This document shows positions 35,830-46,794 of a stretch of 64,000 bases of DNA, one piece after another. The translations under genes were made by a program, and so were the position numbers. Each line of letters starts with the position of its first letter. Position 1 is the first letter of the stretch. A model generated the notes under the pieces. The model was not told the DNA's origin, searched no databases, and worked only from the letters and a program-made list of their open reading frames with translations. Source of the stretch: Cinnamomum chago (taxonomy: Eukaryota > Streptophyta > Magnoliopsida > Laurales > Lauraceae); the NCBI GenBank assembly GCA_038049695.1, contig CP142452.1:66965501-67029500 (forward strand), read 5' to 3'.

Positions 35830-36302
35830 CTGTGAAAACAATATACTATTAATTATTAATAAACTTAGTTCAAATGGAAATTTTTTATTAAATGAAATTT
35901 ATGTTTCCATCACTACAAAAAGAAGGACTTTTAGTCTCGCTTTAAAAATGAGCTTTTGTGTCGCTTTTACAATAAAGTGACACAGTATGGTCTGATGTGT
36001 CACTTTGGAGGAGGAGTAAACGAGGAGGAGGTTTGTTGTGTCACTTTTCTATAATGCGACACACACAAAACAAATTTATATCTCATTTTATTCTTAAAGT
36101 GACACTAGCGGAGCAAATTTTTACAATAATCCAAACTAAATATTGAGGATGGTTTTCCCCACTAAACAAAAGGGACACAACACGGTCGCTAATAGTTTTT
36201 TATACCCCCCGATCCACTTTTTCCCCTTGTCTCTTCACTATTTTCCTCCCAATTTTTCCCCCCTCCCGTGCTGCGATCTGCCCTCCCTACGGAGCTCTCC
36301 TG

Positions 36303-36502
36303 CGCCGGAGACTGCCTGCGGTTCTCTCTCACCCTCTCTCCCTCCCTCTCCTTTTCTCTCTCTTGATTTCTCTCTCTCTCTCTCTCTCTTGCTCTGCACT
36401 CTGCCTCTCCCTCGCTCGCTCTCCCTCTTGCTCTGCATTCTTCCGGAGCCTCCCTCTCCCTCTCCCTCTCTCTATTTCTCTCTGCACTCTGCCCTCTCGC
36501 CA

Positions 36503-36551
<49 letters not shown>

Positions 36552-36720
36552 CCTCTCCCTCTCTCTCTCAATTTCTCTCTGCATTGTGCCCTCCCGCGCG
36601 CTCTGTACTGTCCTGCAGCACCAGTCATGCCACCGCCGGAGCCCGCCTGTGTTGGAGCCACCACCGGTTGTCTCTCTCTCTCCCTCTGTATTTCTCTCTC
36701 TCTCTTTCCCGATTTATATA
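36303..36720 (+). repeat. CT-rich microsatellite tract
   Basis: Long (CT)n and CCCTCT runs, longest pure run at about 36508-36547. Open frames on both strands here come from the repeat. In position it resembles the 5' leader region of the captured SNF4-like gene that follows. Confidence 0.8.
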
Positions 36721-37066
36721 TGTATATGCTTACAGATTTTTCATTTGTTTTTCCATTCTCTCTTGTTGGGCGGTTCGGATCTGCTGGTTAGGGATGAGTA
36801 GTGACTGAGGGGTCCTCTGCTCTTGATGTGGAGGATCCCTGTTGGAAGGGGTTGTAATTGGAATCTTCTTTCAGAGGGGTTTTATAGTGTTTGATCTCCT
36901 TTGTTTCATTTTCGTTTTTTGTTTATTGAAGTTTTTGCGTTTCTTGTTGTGAATTCATGATGCTGTTTGGATGATAAGATGGTTTTTCGATTTGGGGCGG
37001 TGATGATTTGACAAAACAGGGAGAGATTTGGAGAGTTTTTTTTTATTCTTTGGAGGATTTGAGCAG

Positions 37067-37191
37067 ATGTTCTCTTCTGGGACGGATTCTGTTGGAGAAA
37101 ATAGCGGTGTTTCAGGATCGGATTTGATTCTGACGCGGTTTGTTTGGCCCTATGGGGGGAGAAGGGTTTTCCTTACTGGCTCCTTCACAAG
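37067..37191 (+). pseudogene. Captured first exon of SNF4 / KIN-beta-gamma
   Basis: ATG 37067 opens a 125-bp exon encoding [17 protein letters not shown] and [11 protein letters not shown], the start of the plant SnRK1 beta-gamma subunit (SNF4), including the opening of its CBM48 glycogen-binding module. It ends ACAAG|GTCAGT, at the family's boundary inside that Arg codon. Following exons (CBS domains) were not found. The upstream leader-like sequence (36850-37066) appears to have been captured too. It is intact as an exon but cannot produce the protein. Confidence 0.85.
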
Positions 37192-38205
37192 GTCAGTGTT
37201 GAATTTAATTCATTTTTTCCCCTTTTTTGGGTGGTTGTTTATGAAGATTGTTATTTGTGCAGATTGTTAGTGTTAGATATTTTGCATCTACTTCAATCTT
37301 TAGAGCACAATTGTTTGGAATATTTTGGCAGATTAGATGTTTTTGATGTTTGTCATGGATATCTGAAACTGCATGAGATGTGATTCTGTTGTTTTCTTAG
37401 ACTGCTTTTATGCCCTAACTGATTCTGTTGTTTTCCATTACCAGCGGCCACTCCAAGAGCATCTCTATCTCTTTCTTCATCATCAAGTCAACTGCATTAC
37501 CTCCTTACAACTCTCTTTCTCTATTGCATTAGTGTTTGGGTTTCATCCCGTTCCGGTGCATTTGATTCCCTCTACCAGTGTCGAAAGCAAAGCCATGAAA
37601 ACCAGTCAAAAGCAAAGCCAAGAAAGTCGATTTGAGTGGGAAAGCCAAGATCCCACAAAGGGATTTCAATAGAGAACCCACTCAAGAAAACCACTCAAAA
37701 GCAAAGCCAAGAAAGCCACTCAAATCGGACGTTTATACCCTACCTTCGGCAACTCCAGCACGGATCAATTTCAGAGTGAGATCTTTTCTCCTTGAAGCAA
37801 AAGATATGTATTCAAATGCCCCTTAGATCACAATCGATTTATAGTTTTTTTTTTTTAGAGTATTATTGCTCTGGTTCTGTTGGTTTGGGGTATATTTGGA
37901 TTGAGAGTGAGATGGGATAAAAACATTATTTCTCCTTCTTCTTCTTGTTCGTCTGCTTCTTTGTCTATTGAAAGATTGAGAAGAGAAAAAAAGGGAGAAA
38001 CTAGAGAGTGGATCGAATCGATGGGGCTCATGTCATTTGTAGGCAGAGGTTTTTTTTAATTTTTTTTTATCCATTTTTGTCTTCACTGCTCGGCAAGAGT
38101 CTCCTTTTGAGTATCGACAAGAAAAACCCTTTTTTAGTTACAAATGAGCATCTGCTTAAGAAGTATGGACAAGCTCGTGCTTATATACAGATGCAATTTC
38201 TATGA
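37192..38205 (+). other. CACTA interior, unassigned
   Basis: Probably captured intron sequence. A 27-bp unit with CAAAAGCAAAGCCAAGAAAG recurs at about 37605-37632 and 37697-37724. No domain recognised. Confidence 0.4.
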
Positions 38206-38690
38206 ATGTATCTCGCCTCTGTTACAAACCAAATGGGGGCTATAATAAAGGTGGGAAAGAGAAATGGGGTTCTACAAGTTCCCAACAATAGGCACAATCC
38301 TCTGAGCCGACAGTACACATTTCTAGGTAATTCGTGTGTGGCAGATGGAGGCCTCTCGGCCACCTGTTGCAAGTTTGATCATCTAGGGAGATTCCTTGAT
38401 GATGGATTTGGAAGGATGCACCTGTCATCCAGTGGACCTTATGATGGTTCAAGGGGTGTTGGCACTCAGGTTGGTCGCCGAATGATGGACAAATGGATGG
38501 AATGATTCAGAACCATTGGCAGACTCATGGCCCTGATCTATCGTTATTTAGGGCGAGGAATGCAGATGATGATGGGTACCCATTTCCTCTGCCATATTAC
38601 ACAAATTTGGCATGTGGTGTTAATGGGTATCCTGTATTCAAGCTTGCAAATGGACACTGAAGTCCCAAGTTGGAATTCCCCTTACAATTA
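38206..38690 (+). pseudogene. Captured fragment of an unidentified gene
   Basis: Codon-like composition and two long overlapping frames suggest exon origin: 38206-38505 with ATCCKFDHLGRFLDDGFG, and a second frame, about 38440-38660, with HGPDLSLFRARNADDDG. The frames differ, so the piece is broken or spliced. I do not recognise the family. The next 1 kb (38700-39700) looks like intron. Confidence 0.35.
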
Positions 38691-39706
38691 TTCTGCGCTA
38701 ATTCATTGGGATTTGGTTGTCTTCTCTTATCTCTTTCTCTTTTCTACCTTTTTTTTTTAATTGTAAGAGAGTTATTTCTTTTTTGGATGATGGGGGAGCG
38801 AGTCACGCCGCAATCCCTGCTCTTTTCAATTCGTATCTATTGCCTTTTTCAGTGGTTCTGATGTTTTCTCTTGCATGTGTAAGGAAACCCGGTTTTTCCT
38901 TTTTGGGTGGGATTGGATGCTGAGAAGATAGGAAGAGAAACAAGTGGTGAAAAATGGCCACGGTAAGAACTTGAACTGCAGATAATTTCCCCAATTCCTT
39001 CTTCTCTACCTTTTTCTCTACATCTGAACGGAATCTTTGGGTTTTCTGTTTAGTTTTTGGGTTTGGTTTTGTCATCATGGTCATGGGTTTGTGGTGTGGT
39101 GCAGAAATAGACCTTGTTAGGACCTGGGGTTGTGATGAAACTCTCTCACTTTCTCTCAAACACACACATCTTTTCAGTACTAAAGCAACCTCCTTTTCTT
39201 TCTAAGCTTCTGCCACTATGTTTAAGTGTTAAGATACTTGAGAAAATACAAAGGACCTTGTCTATTTTCAGATGGTTAGATATGGCTCCACCTTCCCAAT
39301 CATGATTGGGTCTTATGTGCTTTGGAAAAGGGTTAGTGCTTTAATTGTCTGAAAGTTGTTATGTTATGATTTCTAATAATTTGATGGAAACCCATGGTTC
39401 TTTTACTATTTCTCATGTTTCTTTGTTACATATTAGATTGCCATCCCAATGACGTTTTCTTATTTCAAGCTCATAGGATCATAAAATTTTGGGTATGATT
39501 ATATGGTGATTTATGCAGCTGATTTTTTGACAAGCAATAGACCTTTAGTTTTGGGTATAACTGTATAAGGCTCTGGTACCCTTGTTTTTTCTTTTTTAGT
39601 CTTTATTTTGAGGGTTATTGGCACAATATCTTCCATTTTGTCTAATGGGTTTCTGGGTGTGATGGTTTTTAATTTGTTGAGATATGGTTGGTTGTTGGTT
39701 ATTCAG

Positions 39707-39780
39707 GGGCTACTCCAAAGTCAGTTCTTGAGCTCATGGATGTCAAAGATCTCACACTAGCTCATGTTAAAAGTCATTTG
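39707..39780 (+). pseudogene. Captured exon of a KANADI (GARP) transcription factor
   Basis: After ATTCAG, the exon encodes ATPKSVLELMDVKDLTLAHV and KSHL, the second half of the GARP DNA-binding domain of KANADI proteins, which set abaxial organ identity. Phase fits a split Arg codon (ER|ATPKS). After CATTTG the sequence departs from the family (expected QMYRTVK). The first half of the domain was not found. Confidence 0.85.
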
Positions 39781-40164
39781 CTGGCAAAGATCAAAGAAAT
39801 GATATTTAGACACCCTGTTTTGACACCTTCCCCACCATGTATACATTATAATTTTTAGGCTTGCACAATTGCATCTGGGAGTTCAAGAGGTATTCTCAGG
39901 TTTGTTATATAGCTAGAAAGATAATTCAAATTCCCTGCACTTCTTTTCCATACTATTACTAGTACATCTGTCTGATATACTTTATTTTTGTTGATCCTTC
40001 AGATTTTCTGGGAATGGAAAATGCAGTTGGGTGGTGCCAAAATAATGTTAAGATATATAACTAGAGGTAAGTTGTACTCCAATAATTTATTTTACCTGCT
40101 TTGTACTGTTTTTTTTTTTTTTCTGCCTTGCATGGGGTTTGCATTTTTTCCATATCTTCTGCAA

Positions 40165-42090
40165 CAATTCTTCTACTACTTTGCTGAAGTAGAAAAAGAC
40201 TCTGATAAGAAGCCCCTTACTTTGTGGTTGAATGGAGGTTAGTTCTTATGCTACGTACTATTCAAATGTGATTCTTTTTTTTGAAAAACTTTTTTTCTTG
40301 TCTTCATTTTGTTTTGTGAAATTGAGACTTTTCTGATCTTTCTGCATGATATTTAGAGATGACTGTTTATGGGTTATATTCAACTTACAATAATCTGTTT
40401 AGAGTTTGTTATCTGTGCTCTGTTTTTCATTTCTTGAAGAAGTTGTTGCTTGTAAGCCTCTACAACAATATAGCTTCTTCTTCACTAATGCCGTCTGAAT
40501 CTGTTGAAGTGTGAATTGGATGATTGTTTAATTTATCAGTATTGGGAATATATGCTTTGATTGAAATTTCGGACTAGAGTCCACTTCTTTATTAATGCAC
40601 TGGAAGCAGGAATTGGAATAACATAAATTATCAAAGTCAGTCTAAATTTCCATTGAAGTTTTGTCCTTGTCATGGTTGCCATGAGATAGAACTTTAAATG
40701 GGAGCTCTGTAGAAATTTTATTTAGTAAAATTAATCTTCCTTTTAGCTTCTCACACATCAGGGATTAGGAGGATTTTTTTTTTTTTTTAAGTTGGGTCCA
40801 TGTTCAAGTGATTTAACCTTGTAGTGTTTTCTATCTTCCTAACTATGAAGTTCCATTTCTAATAAGTAATCTTGCAGGATAACACAACTGTGGGTTGCAA
40901 TGGCACAAGATTGTCTCTTAAAGGAGATTTTAGCCACATAATTTTATTAAGAAATTTCAGAAGTAAACTTCTCTAATGTTTTCCATGGAGATCCATGTTC
41001 CCTCCAAAGCTTTGAAAAATGATATAAGTACCTTTTTTTTCTTTCTTTTTTTTTTTTTTTTTGTCATGGGCCATGTGCTGCACCTAACAAACAAAATTGA
41101 ATTTTCCTCAGATTTGATTTTCACAATTCTAGGAGGTCATAAACGTGATCCAAGGGTTCTAATTTATAGTTTTCTTTGGTTCTCCCCGAGAGTTATGTTC
41201 TCTGAACATGTTTTGCTCTATTCAGTCCAAGAGGAATGATACTGTCGATAGCTTAATAAAGAAAGAAGTACCACATGATGCAACTGAAATAATTTAGTTC
41301 AATAGAATATTTCAATATTAAAATATTCTACTCCAGTGGAGCTGCAGATCTGACTGGGGAGAGTAGGAGCTGAATAATTCATATTGAAATACTCTGCAAA
41401 ATGTGGAACAAAAAATACTTCTAGCCTTCGGCCCAAATACCAAATATGGATGTAAGGAAATTTCTCTTCCTTTCATTCATAAATGCTCAGATTAATTAAT
41501 GTATTGAATAGATGAGTGTTAAAATGCCCCTTTTTTGGATTTTCAGCTTTTTGTTCTTTATCTTTGTTTTCATTTGTTTGAATAGATTGGAAATCCACTT
41601 CTCAAGCTCGACAATGATACTGCTGCAACTTATGAGTACTTTTGGTCACATGGGATGATATTTGATGAAATTTTTCTCGCCATCACAAATGAATGTGATT
41701 TTGATGACTACTCTGATGAGTGCAATAAAGCATTAGAGGAAGCAAATAATATTGTTGGTGATTATATAAATGATTATGATGTCATCCTTGACGTGTGCTA
41801 TCCATCCATTGTGGAGCAAGAGCTGCGACTGCGAAAATCTGTACGTAATTCAATTCAACACAGATAATTTTGTTCTAATATTATGGGTTAATGTTAATTC
41901 AACATTACATTGTCTTTCCCCCCCTGAATGATTATGTTTGGATATCCTAATTAACCTATGAATTACTAAATATCGTTAAACCTTCTCTAATATCATATAT
42001 TGGCAGGCCACTAAGATTAGTATCGGGGTTGATGTATGCATGACCTATGAAAGACATTTCTATTTCAACCTTCCTGCGGTTCAACAGGCT
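40165..42090 (+). pseudogene. Captured exons of a serine carboxypeptidase-like gene
   Basis: Three exons are seen. The first (about 40165-40238) has FYYFAEVEKDSDKKPLTLWL and ends at NGG|GTTAGT, just before the conserved PGCSS. The second (about 41587-41840) has [40 protein letters not shown] and ends at CT|GTACGT. The third (from about 42008) has ATKISIGVDVCMTYERHFYF and ALHAN, after which family similarity stops. These belong to the SCPL42-45-like group of secreted acid peptidases. The Ser catalytic exon between the first two is missing, and the Asp and His exons were not found. Exon order and strand match the parent gene. Confidence 0.88.
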
Positions 42091-42453
42091 CTTCATGCGA
42101 ATTTGCTGTACAGCACTTTGTATTTTTTGCTGTACAGCAAAGCACCTATTTGCTGTACAACAGATACAGGCTCTTCAGTTTCCATGATGCCAAACTCTGG
42201 TAGAGGTTACCATCCATTATGTATTTTTTCCCCGCATATTAGGTATGTGACTTTTATGGTAAGCTACGAACTTGACTGTCATATCAGGCTAGCTTTTATT
42301 GTTAATTTAATTTGTTAATTTCCAAACAGCTTTTGTATGTTGATCAATTGAAAAGCATTTTTTCAAAGCACATGCATGAACCCATCCATGAGTGAAAAAT
42401 ATCCACCTTCAAATTATATATCATACACAGGCAATGTTGCTGTAACTTGGTGC

Positions 42454-42454
<1 letters not shown>

Positions 42455-42496
<42 letters not shown>
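42455..42496 (+). repeat. (GA)n microsatellite
   Basis: About 21 uninterrupted GA units in the CACTA interior. Confidence 0.9.
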
Positions 42497-42499
<3 letters not shown>

Positions 42500-42500
<1 letters not shown>

Positions 42501-43240
42501 GGTGGGCTATTTTAATGTTTGGTTATAGCAGTTGACCCTGGATTGTTGAGTTACGGCTTTGTTGATGATGATGATAACCTTAAAAGATGGATAGAGTGGT
42601 AATTACTGATCATTCACTGTGATGTGATTCCAACAAATGACATTGCTGTGATTTTTCACCTTGGACAGAATGTAAACCGTATGTTTGGTCCCATTTCTCG
42701 TTTTAAAGATGTGCTTGTCAGTGGAAAGCAGCAAGGCCCAGTCATCCACGGCAGGGCACCTGCAAGGCGTTGAGATGACAGCAGTAGAGCGGGGCCACTG
42801 TTGATGATGATGACGAAGAAAAGCATGGCAGGGATGCTGAGGTTTCTGCCTTGAAAGTAATATACTGTTTTCTTATTTCCAGATTGCACTTGGATTTTTG
42901 GAGGCTTTTGTGAAGGTTTTGGATTATGTCGTGACGCTTTGGTTACGAATTCAAAGGTTAATGTGAATAGTTTGGATTATGGATGGATTCAAATTGGCTG
43001 TGTTTTGAATAGTTTGTTTGATTTAGTGCGTGGACGAGCAAGTACTTCCTTAATGTGAATGGTGATTAATGGTTCTTAGAAATGAAATGGTTCTTATTGA
43101 ATGTTGTTATCTATATTTTTTTGCATCTTTTGAAAGGCAGGTTTAGTGATTTGAAAGTGTATCCATACTGCAGCATGTTATTAGTAATGTATATATTGCA
43201 TTTTTATTTATTTTTTAAATGGATGGTATCTCGCTTCTAT
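42500..43240. other. CACTA interior, unassigned
   Basis: A short frame near 42530-42600 has an acidic run but no recognisable domain. From about 42930 the sequence is AT-rich and leads into the subterminal repeats. Confidence 0.4.
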
Positions 43241-43576
43241 GGAAACTGTCACAACTGACTACTACTTGTGTCACTTTTGGTCCGAAAACAGCATATTGAT
43301 CACTGCTTTTGAAAAGGGAGATAACAAAGTTATCTTTCTTGTGACGCTTTTAAGTTATTTCAGTGTCACTTTTGGGTTTAAAGTGACACAAGTAACCATT
43401 TTTTGTGTCACTTTGATAACAGAAACTGACACAACAAATGTATTTCTTGAGACGCTTTTACGAACTTTTAGTGACGCCGGCAGATAAGACGCTTGCATAG
43501 TCATCAGAAAAGCGACACAAACCACTTTTTAAGACACTTCAAAAGTGACTCATTAAGACATTTTTTTTTAGTGCAT

Positions 43577-44919
43577 TCAAATATACCTAAATATAACGAT
43601 TCCACACATCTTCATCTACAATGCAAATATGCATAAGGTCATCCCATCCAAATCCACTTTACTCTCTCAATGCCTTCACAATCTGATACCGAGCTTTCAA
43701 ATCTGCCATATGACTTTTTAATTATTGTACGGTTTCCGAAATATTAAATTTCTTATTTAATTCTTCTATTGATTTTCTCCATATTTCTTTCTTAAATCCA
43801 TTGTCAAAGAAGCGCCCTAAACGTTCTGCTAAAAAATCGACTACAAATTAGGGTTGCACAAAAAATCCGATATCACCGCAAAATTGAACCGAACCGACTG
43901 AACCGGGTGGTTCGGATCGGTTTATAGTAGATCAGTTTGGTTAACAGTTTGAAAATCATAAAAACCTCTTATATTGGTCGGTTATCGGTTTGAGCCCACG
44001 GTTAACCGCTTAAGCTAAACCGACCCTATGTAGTAACTTAAGTATTGCTTTTTTACTATTTTAGCCTTAAGGTTTCGTTTTTTACTGCTTTCAAAGTTAC
44101 ATTCCACAACTCCATTCTCACATGAACTCAACAGTCAACACCGCCTCAATGCATCTCCTCTAATCTCTCAAATGCTTTTTGATACTTCATTGCAGATGGA
44201 AGTATTACTTACAGGGTGTTTTCCTTCCATCATAATTCCTATCTCATTTTAATGAAGTTTTTATTAGAAGGTTGCACTCTTGAGAATGATAGAAAAGCTA
44301 GTAGAGCCTAGCCTTTTGATGGTTGGTTTTAGTCTAACCTAACAAATGTTTTAAGAAACCTTTATTTCTGAAAAATACAGTGGGTTCTGATACAGATTCC
44401 GTTTGTGTGTGACTTTTCTTGACATCAACTATTATTCTATTGTAATTCCAAATGGTATCAGGTGAATGAATGTTTCACAGCAAGCTAGTTATTGTTTTTT
44501 TTTTATTTTTTTTGTGAGCTTGTGTTTAGTCCTAACTCTCTTTTTGGAGTAGAATTATTTTTTATATGCGTTTAGAATGTTGGATTTTTATGTTTGCACT
44601 AAACATTGGAATAAATGCAAAGGACAAGGTATCATCATTTTGAAAATTTCTATGTTTGGTTTTAAAAAAATTAAATAAAAAACAACGATTTAACTAATCG
44701 AACGGAACCAAACCGTTTGGTTCGGTTCGGTTCAGTTTAAGCCCTCCTTATCGGTCGGATCGGATCGGTTAATTAAAAGCCGACATGTTCAGTTTGGTTG
44801 TTGGTTTTAGTATTAAATCGATCCGAACCGCCCATGTGCAGCCCTACTACAAATGCATCTTGTGCAGGTGTCCATGAAGCTCTATTTCCACCTTTGGAGT
44901 CAAAAGGCAATGAAGACAT
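43577..44919 (-). pseudogene. PIF/Harbinger Myb/SANT ORF, first exon, split by hAT
   Basis: ATG at 44919 on the minus strand starts a Myb/SANT-like DNA-binding domain (Myb_DNA-bind_3 type): ASWTPAQDAFVVDFLAERLG, FKKEIWRKSIEELNKKFN and LKSHMADLKARYQIVKAL. The hAT element at 43849-44846 interrupts it after the first part of the domain, with a perfect 8-bp duplication. Two TAA codons in the downstream part (near 43722 and 43664) show decay beyond the insertion. The exon continues to about 43590, where the CACTA element lies in the intron. Confidence 0.8.
43849..44846. mobile_element. Non-autonomous hAT element (998 bp)
   Basis: Ends are TAGGGTTGCACA and TGTGCAGCCCTA. CTACAAAT flanks both sides (43841-43848 and 44847-44854), a perfect 8-bp target duplication. 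Subterminal zones on both sides are rich in GGTTCGGATCGG-type words, probably transposase-binding sites. No transposase is encoded. Confidence 0.95.
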
Positions 44920-44950
44920 CTTTTAAGTGACACCTGTTCAATTAAAGTTC

Positions 44951-45874
44951 TGATTTTTAATACTTAAAGTAAAGCAATTCACATAATAAATTAATACCTA
45001 AAGTAAAGCAATACCCAATTAAAGTTTCTTTTCACCCTCTCTTGTTAAAATATTAAATTAATTCAAATGCCATGCTGTTTTGTCAAATGTGTTGTTTTTT
45101 AATAAGTCATTTGTTAAATGGGTCCTTTGAAGAAGTCACTCCACGTAGCGTACAAGTGTTTTGTAGTAGGTTGTGTTAATTCTAAAGTCAAGGTGTACAT
45201 GGGACACTTGGTTGTATTAGTCCTAGAGTCAAGGTGTACATGGGACACCTGTCCTTGGTTGTTAGCTACTTAACTCTATTTAAATATCTTCTGTAAAGAA
45301 GCTTATGGATGAAAAACATTTAAATTTGATTCTCAATTCATCAATCCACTCAATTCTTCTGTGTCCTCAAGAAAAACCATTACTGATTGGGGTCTAAAAA
45401 GAGTTTCATAACAGGATTATTTAGATCTCTCCCCTTCAATATACTTTCTATAATCGTGTAATAGTTGGTGAAGATGACTCCATCTAATTTGGCAGGGCAG
45501 TTTGGAGACACTACTTACACTAAAAGGTATTTGTTGGGGGCATTGCCTGGGAGACTCAAAGATGTTAGTAAAACACAGTCCAATCTCAATGGTCATGTCA
45601 GTTAACAGGTTGGGAGAATTGTAAAGCTTGCAGACGAGACAACTATCAGTCATGTCCTTTTCCGTGTTGATTTATATTTTAACTAATCAAGGATTAGTTG
45701 AGGGTTCATTAAGGATTAGTTGATGCCCACTTACTAATTATCTCTTCTTGTATAAATAGAACAGAGAGCACTTGTATTCAATAAGATTCAAGGAATAATA
45801 TCTGAAGCTTCCTCTAGAAGTTTTCTCTGCAACGCCTCTACATCTCTTCTTCTTCTTCTTCTTCTTCTTCTCAG
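44951..45874. other. Possible solo LTR or degraded repeat
   Basis: A unit around GTCAAGGTGTACATGGGACAC is tandemly repeated (45188-45209 and 45230-45251). Near 45750-45800 a TATA-like TATAAATAG is followed by AATAAGATTCAAGG, as in plant LTR promoter and polyadenylation regions. No boundaries can be fixed. Confidence 0.3.
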
Positions 45875-45885
45875 TTGTTAAAAGA

Positions 45886-45979
45886 GACTATGAGAACATA
45901 CTTTGAGCAATTTGGAGAGATTTTAGAGGTTGTTGTCATCACAGATAAGAACACCGGAAGAGAAGAAGGCTATGGATTT
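45886..45979 (+). pseudogene. RRM-domain RNA-binding protein exon fragment
   Basis: Encodes [20 protein letters not shown] and [12 protein letters not shown], the first part of an RNA recognition motif (RNP2-to-RNP1 region) as in plant RBM24/38-like proteins, and ends GATTT|GTAAGT. The family usually has GRSKGYGFV; here EE replaces SK. No following exon with the rest of the RRM was found. A short CTT repeat precedes it. It is probably a relic or captured exon. Confidence 0.7.
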
Positions 45980-46105
45980 GTAAGTTCTCTTTTGTTCTAT
46001 GAATACATGAGGTTTCATATCTTAGAACCTCACAAATATCAAGAAGCATGTGAAAAAGAAAATCTAAATGTCAGTTTCTATTATTTTCACTTTTTTGAGC
46101 CCTGA

Positions 46106-46794
46106 ATGCATGGTTCCAAACTATTCAATTTTCTCAGAGGTATTAATGCTAGAAAGAAATGTAAAGCTTAGATCGTCAAGGATTTTGAGAAAAAAAAAAA
46201 AGCAAAACCAAAGAAACAGCATAATCCATGTTGTTGTTGGCGGAGGGGAGGTTCTAAATGGACCCAGTGACAAACTTGCATCCTGATGCAAAATAATGAA
46301 GACAAAGTAGTACCACAGCAAAGAAGAGGGAAGAGTTTCACAGAAGCCCCTTATTTGGTTTATGATATGGACCATTGGATGTTCCACCGTTCAAGAAATG
46401 AGACCAGCCAACCAGCTACCCAAGGCTCAGGCCTAGGTATATGTAAACCGAATGTGGGAGAAATTTAGAACCAGAACGTCGGAAGATCAAAACATATTTT
46501 TATAAATTTCTAAAATTTCTGTAAAGAGATAGGGAAAAATGAAAGAGAGAGACAAGAAAGAGAAAGAAATGACATTTCTTCCGTGAGAAATGATATCCAA
46601 AGAGGGGATGAGAGGAGAGGAAGAGCAGACGACGTGGGAGAGGGAAAGTGAAGAAGACGTGGGAGAGGGAAAGATAAGGATAAGGAGCGGAACAGATGAA
46701 GCGAGAGAGGAAAAAGAAAAGGAGAAAGAGGAAGCGGGAGGGGAAAAAAATTAGGAAGAGGACGCGCAAGATGGAAGTCGTGAAATCACATAAT
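46106..46794. other. No gene recognised; purine-rich tract
   Basis: 46500-46770 is GA-rich low-complexity sequence. A frame near 46286-46468 has no known domain. Confidence 0.45.

Larger units (their letters stand above)
35911..43573. mobile_element. Non-autonomous CACTA transposon carrying gene fragments
   Basis: The ends read CACTACAAAAAG and, at the right in reverse complement, CACTAAAAAAAAATG. CAT flanks both sides (35908-35910 and 43574-43576), the 3-bp duplication expected of CACTA elements. Subterminal zones (35930-36110 and 43240-43560) hold many copies of GTGTCACTTT or its complement, as in transposase-binding regions of En/Spm. I find no CACTA transposase. The interior (36850-42880) has exons and introns of at least three unrelated plant genes, all on the plus strand, so this is a Pack-CACTA. 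Confidence 0.9.
27777..44950 (-). mobile_element. PIF/Harbinger transposon with three nested insertions
   Basis: The 3' end (plus-strand left) reads TTA then GGGCCCGTTTGG, the expected 3-bp target sequence and terminus of the superfamily. On the minus strand it carries first a Myb/SANT-type ORF (44919 to 35284) and then a DDE transposase (34807 to 28135), the two-gene layout of plant Harbingers. A 998-bp hAT, a 7.7-kb CACTA and a 5.4-kb LTR element interrupt it. After removing these, the native length is about 3.2 kb. I did not find the matching terminal repeat near 45000, so the upper boundary is approximate. Confidence 0.8.

Noticed and set aside
36143..36808. Long open frames on both strands in the CT tract
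   Set aside because: They are produced by the (CT)n low-complexity repeat and encode only Ser/Leu or Arg/Glu runs.
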